DNA of 64,000 nucleotides from the NCBI GenBank assembly GCA_934486825.1, contig CAKSQF010000008.1, forward strand, positions 1-64,000, written 5' to 3'. The stretch's first letter is position 1. The number at the start of each line of letters is the position of its first letter. Positions 59,965 through 64,000 of this stretch are shown here, one piece after another. The notes under the pieces are model-generated. The model worked only from the letters and a program-made list of their open reading frames with translations, was not told where the DNA came from and did not search any database. This DNA is from an uncultured Eubacteriales bacterium. Lineage in GTDB: Bacteria > Bacillota > Clostridia > Oscillospirales > CAG-272. A program made the position numbers and the translations under genes.

Positions 59965-60635
59965 GGTTCGATGTCCTGACTCTTTTTCCCGGACTTATCG
60001 AATCGGTGACTGATTCGAGCATAGTCGGTCGGGCGAAAAAAGAGGGACTGATAGAGGTTTTTGCACACGATATAAGAGATTTTTCGACCGACAGGCACAG
60101 ACGCGTCGATGACACGCCGTACGGAGGCGGAATGGGAATGCTTATGGCGGCACCGCCGGTGTGCGATTGTTTTGACAGTGTACGCAGGTCGCAGACCGGA
60201 AGTTCCCGTTGCGTTTATATGTCGCCGCAGGGTAAGGTCCTTACCCAGCGGCATGCCGCCGAACTGCTCCGCTATGATAATCTGACGATAGTCTGCGGAC
60301 ATTATGAGGGGATTGACCGCAGAGCCATTGATGAGATAGTCGATGAAGAAATATCGATCGGCGACTATGTGCTTACCGGAGGCGAGCTTCCCGCGTGTAT
60401 ACTTATAGATGTGATGTCGCGGATGATCGACGGGGTCCTGTCAGACAGGGAATGCTTCGAAAATGAAAGCATTATGTGCGGAGGGCTTGAATATCCGCAG
60501 TATACAAGACCGGTTGAATTTCGAGGCAGGACAGTTCCGGAGGTTCTCAGAAACGGAGATCATGCCGAGATTGAAAAGTGGCGGAAAAAGGCAGCGCTTG
60601 AGCTGACGAAGAAAAACAGACCCGATCTGCTGTGA
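59961..60635 (+). CDS. trmD: tRNA (guanine(37)-N1)-methyltransferase
   Basis: A 224-residue SPOUT methyltransferase that makes m1G37 and prevents frameshifting. It has DVLTLFPGLIESV, DDTPYGGGMGMLM, VCGHYEGID and the knot motif SIGDYVLTGGELPAC, with KNRPDLL at the end. The C-terminal helical domain is shorter than in E. coli (about 255 residues) but in the range for Clostridia. It overlaps rimM. Confidence 0.96.
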   Translation: MRFDVLTLFPGLIESVTDSSIVGRAKKEGLIEVFAHDIRDFSTDRHRRVDDTPYGGGMGMLMAAPPVCDCFDSVRRSQTGSSRCVYMSPQGKVLTQRHAAELLRYDNLTIVCGHYEGIDRRAIDEIVDEEISIGDYVLTGGELPACILIDVMSRMIDGVLSDRECFENESIMCGGLEYPQYTRPVEFRGRTVPEVLRNGDHAEIEKWRKKAALELTKKNRPDLL

Positions 60636-60671
60636 AAACCGGCATAAACACCGAGAAAGGAGTGGTTGAAA

Positions 60672-62648
60672 ATGAAGAAAAGAAGCAACCCCGACAGCGG
60701 TAAAGGATATACCGTGTGGGGGAGTATATGCGGCTTTTTCGATAACCGCTTTTTTTCGCTTTGTAAAAACAGTATTTTCGGACGTTTTTTCGGTTCCTGC
60801 GGCAGATTCGAAAAATCGGTGGAAGACTCCTTTTTCGTGCGTAATATTGATGATCTGAAGAAAAAACACTACAAAAACAAGTATCACCCGAAAAGAGAGC
60901 TCGGAACCGAACAGATCGATCCGAATCTTAAAATATATAACCGACGCACTCTGCGCGTTCCTGTCAGCGAACGCTTCAGGATTGCCGCCGCAGATAACAG
61001 GATCATCTCGGCAGCCGACAGACTGCGGGAATCGGTGCGTACCGCACCTGCATCGGTGCTCGGAGTTTTTGTTTTCTCTCTGTCGATTTTGTCGGTAATT
61101 ATACAGATGCTCTGCTTCCTGTTCGGAAATGACGGCTCGGGACGGATTTTCGAGATGTGTGTGGGATTCCTGCTGCTGGTGGTGTCTGTCCCGATAATGA
61201 CAAAAAATGATGTGACTCTTTTTGATTACCTGACCGGAAGCAGATTCGGCGGGAAAATACTCACCTCGCTTTTCGGTCTTGAGGATAAATATTATTTTGC
61301 TTCCGGACATGCACGCAAGCATGTCTCGCACCTTAACTTTCCGGCATTTGTCCTCGGTATGCTGCTCGGAATACTGACACTGCGGTTTTCGGTGATAACC
61401 GTGCTGCTTGTCGCGGCTGTTGTCTTTTTTCTTGTTGCGGTCGTGCGTGTTCCCGAAGCCGGACTTCTCGTTTATTTCTTTTTCCTGCCGTTTTTCGGAC
61501 TCCTGCCGAACGGAGAAAAGGCGGGTACTGCATTTCTGTTTTTTATTACGGTGTCATTTCTCGCAAGAGCGGTGCTCGGAAACAGAACCGTAAGATTCGA
61601 CGTGATTGATTATCTGTTTGCCGTGTGCGCCGCTTTCTTTGCACTCGGCGAGCTGGTTACACCGTATAACGGAGCGTCCGCGTTTTCCGCTGTTTTTTCG
61701 TGTTGGGCTGTTTACTTCCTGTCGGTAAATATGCTTTCCGCGGGAGGCTGGCTTGACAAGCTTCTGGCTTGTATATCCGCTTCATCGATAATTGTCAGCG
61801 CATTCGGTATATGTCAGGCAATAGTGACGGGCAAAAAATCGGTATCATCTGTTTTTGAAAGCCCGGATCTGCTGTTTGTTTATCTGTCGATAGCCGTCTT
61901 TGCTTCGTTTGCATTGGCACGGAGCCGAAGACTTCCCGCATGGTTCTTGTTTGTGTCGGTGTCGTTTTCCGCAGTTTGTATGCTCCTCTCGGGGAAGGGC
62001 TGTCTCATCGCGGCGCTTCTTTTGGGCTGTCTGACGGCATCGGCTGTCTGCAGAAAAAAAGTCGCTTCCGTTCTGTTTCTGTTTCTGATTTGTCTGCCGC
62101 TCGCTTTGCCGTTTGTGTCACCGGACATCTCGGACAAGCTGTTGTCGGCACTTTCCTTCAACAATGAAAGTTTTGCGGCAACAGGCGCCGCATGGAGAAA
62201 GGCGATTGAAATAGCGGGACTGAATCCGCTCGGCGGAATCGGTCTGTCGGAGGGCAATTCCGGTATGGCGTATGCGGCGGTGTCGGGTACCGGAGATATA
62301 CCGACCGGTGGTCCGCACAGTATTTTTCTCGGCATACTGATGTCGTCCGGCGCAGTCGGTGTCCTTGTTTTTGTAAGCGTGCTGCTTGTTTATGTGAGAA
62401 AAGGATTTACTTTTTACGGCAGGACAAGAGGGCTGAGCAACGAAATCGAAATATTTTGTCCATGCTTTTCCGCCTTTTTTACCGCTTTTTTGTGCGGAAA
62501 CTTTGTCTGGTTTTTTGAATCTTCCGCATGTACCGGATTGTTTTTCGGATTTATCGGAATATCGCTTGCTCTGATGCGGAAAACCGAAAACAACGAAATA
62601 CAGTATAAGGACGAACTTACACCGACATACGGCGAAATGTTGCTGTGA
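60672..62648 (+). CDS. O-antigen ligase-like polytopic protein
   Basis: A 658-residue membrane protein with an N-terminal soluble stretch (about 1-110) and about twelve transmembrane helices. A late segment (GGPHSIFLGILMSSGAVGVL) fits the Wzy/O-antigen ligase core, with an exposed loop around NPLGGIGLSEGNSGMAYA before it. It may polymerise or ligate surface polysaccharide. ATG at 60672 has GAAAGGAG 9 bases upstream. It is followed by two DUF4330 genes, with which it probably forms an operon. Confidence 0.78.
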   Translation: MKKRSNPDSGKGYTVWGSICGFFDNRFFSLCKNSIFGRFFGSCGRFEKSVEDSFFVRNIDDLKKKHYKNKYHPKRELGTEQIDPNLKIYNRRTLRVPVSERFRIAAADNRIISAADRLRESVRTAPASVLGVFVFSLSILSVIIQMLCFLFGNDGSGRIFEMCVGFLLLVVSVPIMTKNDVTLFDYLTGSRFGGKILTSLFGLEDKYYFASGHARKHVSHLNFPAFVLGMLLGILTLRFSVITVLLVAAVVFFLVAVVRVPEAGLLVYFFFLPFFGLLPNGEKAGTAFLFFITVSFLARAVLGNRTVRFDVIDYLFAVCAAFFALGELVTPYNGASAFSAVFSCWAVYFLSVNMLSAGGWLDKLLACISASSIIVSAFGICQAIVTGKKSVSSVFESPDLLFVYLSIAVFASFALARSRRLPAWFLFVSVSFSAVCMLLSGKGCLIAALLLGCLTASAVCRKKVASVLFLFLICLPLALPFVSPDISDKLLSALSFNNESFAATGAAWRKAIEIAGLNPLGGIGLSEGNSGMAYAAVSGTGDIPTGGPHSIFLGILMSSGAVGVLVFVSVLLVYVRKGFTFYGRTRGLSNEIEIFCPCFSAFFTAFLCGNFVWFFESSACTGLFFGFIGISLALMRKTENNEIQYKDELTPTYGEMLL

Positions 62649-62670
62649 TTTGAAATGAGGAGGAATAAAG

Positions 62671-63225
62671 ATGGTTAAACCGGAAAAAAGACGCTTCGGC
62701 ATAGTCGATACCGCAGTGCTTGTCGGGGTGATTCTGATTGCGGCGGCGATTGTCTATACTGTCGTTGTGCTTGTGTTCGGCGGATTCGACAGATTACCCT
62801 TTCCGTGGAATAATGATAAAAATACCGAAAAGATATCTCTGACCGTAAGAATGGAAGGGCTTGATGTAACGGTCTACCGTATCGAACCTTCGGGCGATGA
62901 AGCAGTCTGCGATTTTCTTTCGGTCGGAGATACGGTATATTGCGGCGAAAGCGCCGTCGGAACCGTCACCTCCGTGACATACGGCGATCATATGGTTTCA
63001 ACCGGACGTGTTGACTCGCAGGGACAGCTTATATATGCGGCATATCCCGACAGTCTTGATCTTATAGTAACGATGGAGCTGAATGTCACAGCGGATGAGC
63101 GCGGATATAAGACCGAAAACGGATATCTGAATGTCGGTGATGAATTTGTTCTCGAGACAAAGAATTTCAGGATGGCGGCAACTGTCGAAATTATTTCCGG
63201 CACGGGAAAATCGGAGGCTGATTGA
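62671..63225 (+). CDS. DUF4330 family membrane-anchored protein, first copy
   Basis: A 184-residue protein with one N-terminal transmembrane helix (about 15-37, TAVLVGVILIAAAIVYTVVV) and an extracytoplasmic domain. It resembles DUF4330 proteins, including a late VGDEFVLETKNFRMAATVEI-like segment. The function is unknown; such proteins sit near polysaccharide genes. GGAGGAATAAAG precedes the ATG. It overlaps or adjoins the second copy. Confidence 0.78.
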   Translation: MVKPEKRRFGIVDTAVLVGVILIAAAIVYTVVVLVFGGFDRLPFPWNNDKNTEKISLTVRMEGLDVTVYRIEPSGDEAVCDFLSVGDTVYCGESAVGTVTSVTYGDHMVSTGRVDSQGQLIYAAYPDSLDLIVTMELNVTADERGYKTENGYLNVGDEFVLETKNFRMAATVEIISGTGKSEAD

Positions 63226-63227
63226 TT

Positions 63228-63773
63228 ATGGAAAAAAACGGGCGACCCGAAGAAGAAGTACAGACCGGGAACGCAGGTATGCTTACCGGAAGAAAAAAAT
63301 ACAGACGCAATTTTATAGACCTTCTGATAGCGGTTCTTTTGGTGCTGTCAATTGTTTCGTTTTTCTTCAGAGGCAGGATAGTCGGGATACTTGAGAGCGC
63401 TGTTGCAAACGATCAGACGACGGTGAGCTTTGTGATAGACGGTCTTGAAAACAGGAGAGCCGAGAGCTTCGGGAATGATAAGAAATTCTATCTTGACGAT
63501 CTCTATTTCGGTGAGCTTCTTGGCTATGAGGAAAAGGATGCCGAAAAGATGACGCTGATTTCATCGGTTTATGACGATTCGACACGTCTTGATGAATTCG
63601 TACGTGCAAGGGATACCGAAAGAAAGCAGATAAGCGGAACGATGACTGTCGGAGGCAACCGGAAGGACAGCGGATTTTATTTCAACGGAAACAAAAAAAT
63701 TGCCGTAGGAATAACGCTGGATGTGACCTGCGGAGGGCAAAAGTATACGATTTTGATTACGAGCATAAGCTGA
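63228..63773 (+). CDS. DUF4330 family membrane-anchored protein, second copy
   Basis: A 181-residue protein of the same layout: a short basic N terminus (LTGRKKYRRNFID), one transmembrane helix and an outer domain of about 130 residues that ends NKKIAVGITLDVTCGGQKYT. It is diverged from the first copy. ATG at 63228 is preferred to a TTG six bases earlier, because CGGAGG at 63212-63217 gives a good distance. The pair presumably act together with the ligase-like protein before them. Confidence 0.75.
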   Translation: MEKNGRPEEEVQTGNAGMLTGRKKYRRNFIDLLIAVLLVLSIVSFFFRGRIVGILESAVANDQTTVSFVIDGLENRRAESFGNDKKFYLDDLYFGELLGYEEKDAEKMTLISSVYDDSTRLDEFVRARDTERKQISGTMTVGGNRKDSGFYFNGNKKIAVGITLDVTCGGQKYTILITSIS

Positions 63774-63817
63774 ATTTGAGCATTTTGCCAAAAATATTTC
63801 GACAGAGCAAAAAAGGC

Positions 63818-63846
63818 TTGATTTTGAGTTGATTTGTTGTTATAAT
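63818..63846 (+). promoter_or_regulatory. Promoter of the HPr gene
   Basis: TTGATT (63818-63823) and TATAAT (63841-63846) are 17 bp apart; the ATG lies 53 bases downstream. Confidence 0.75.
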
Positions 63847-63899
63847 ATAAAAAATTGCGTTCGTTTTTGTAAAAAGAAATATTGAAAAGAGGAAAGATA

Positions 63900-64000
63900 A
63901 TGATTACTCGTGAGGTTAAAATAAACAATTCGGTAGGACTTCACGCAAGACCTGCGACATTCTTTATACAGAAAGCAAACAAGTATAAGAGTACCATCTG
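63900..64000 (+). CDS. ptsH: Phosphocarrier protein HPr, cut by the window end
   Basis: The first 33 codons of an HPr-family protein. The active-site histidine is in SVGLHARPATFF, so this is HPr rather than the His-lacking Crh. The ATG at 63900 follows AGAGGAAAG. The Ser46 region, needed to judge HPr kinase control, lies outside the window. It carries phosphate from enzyme I to PTS sugar transporters. Confidence 0.9.
   Translation, partial: MITREVKINNSVGLHARPATFFIQKANKYKSTI

Overview
The window looks like chromosome from a low-to-mid G+C Gram-positive anaerobe of the Bacillota (class Clostridia), plausibly an uncultured Oscillospirales- or Christensenellales-type bacterium. Supporting signs are AddAB in place of RecBCD, ribosomal protein L27 with the cleavable LQFFA leader next to its protease Prp, a large Alu-domain SRP RNA in front of dnaX, the Bacillus-like order yybS-gdpP-rplI-dnaB, a sufCBDSU iron-sulfur operon, lipoprotein signal peptides, strong GGAGG ribosome sites and many TTGACA-N17-TATAAT promoters. 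The species cannot be named from the sequence alone.

Layout. 1-5.1 kb: the 3' end of a tRNA-Leu, then the sufCBDSU operon behind a promoter carrying two copies of a dyad operator. 5.1-9.2 kb: a SIMPL protein, a sugar isomerase-like TIM barrel, and uracil uptake and salvage (uraA-upp) behind a leader with a short ORF and an intrinsic attenuator. 9.2-11.4 kb (minus): a family 3 beta-glucosidase. 11.5-13.9 kb (minus): an unrecognised three-gene operon (membrane protein, small protein, zinc-ribbon protein) in which two genes carry one-base frameshifts. 14.2-18.3 kb: an accessory island with two TetR regulators, small membrane proteins, a Vat/CatB-type acetyltransferase, and two broken acetyltransferase genes. 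18.4-21.7 kb: exported SGNH and Thr/Pro-repeat lipoproteins and a YitT-type membrane protein.

21.8-30.6 kb: a type IIA topoisomerase B subunit followed by addB and addA. 30.6-31.8 kb (minus): rplU-prp-rpmA with an L21 leader. 31.9-36.3 kb: a DUF4091 protein, murD and a methionine gamma-lyase-like PLP enzyme. 36.3-37.7 kb: a cell-wall amidase divergent from a TtcA-like protein. 37.7-40.8 kb: a VTC-domain (polyphosphate polymerase-like) gene, a DUF4956 membrane partner and two cyclophilins, the second fused to a HIT domain, behind a candidate Pho box. 41.0-43.9 kb: DUF1858, trmK, a Nif3-like gene and prfB. 44.0-47.0 kb: SRP RNA, dnaX, ybaB and recR. 47.0-50.1 kb: YdcF and a degenerate LytM protein (minus) and a small lipoprotein (plus). 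50.2-58.7 kb (minus): yybS-gdpP-rplI-dnaB-tilS-ftsH. 58.8-64.0 kb: a flavin reductase, rimM, trmD, an O-antigen ligase-like protein, two DUF4330 proteins and the start of HPr.

Most of the window is housekeeping: iron-sulfur assembly, pyrimidine salvage, DNA repair and replication, translation, RNA modification, wall synthesis and cyclic-di-AMP turnover. The accessory interest lies in the Pho-box VTC/DUF4956/cyclophilin-HIT operon, the attenuator-like uraA leader, the decaying acetyltransferase island and the frameshifted minus-strand operon. No CRISPR array, insertion sequence, prophage or rRNA was seen.
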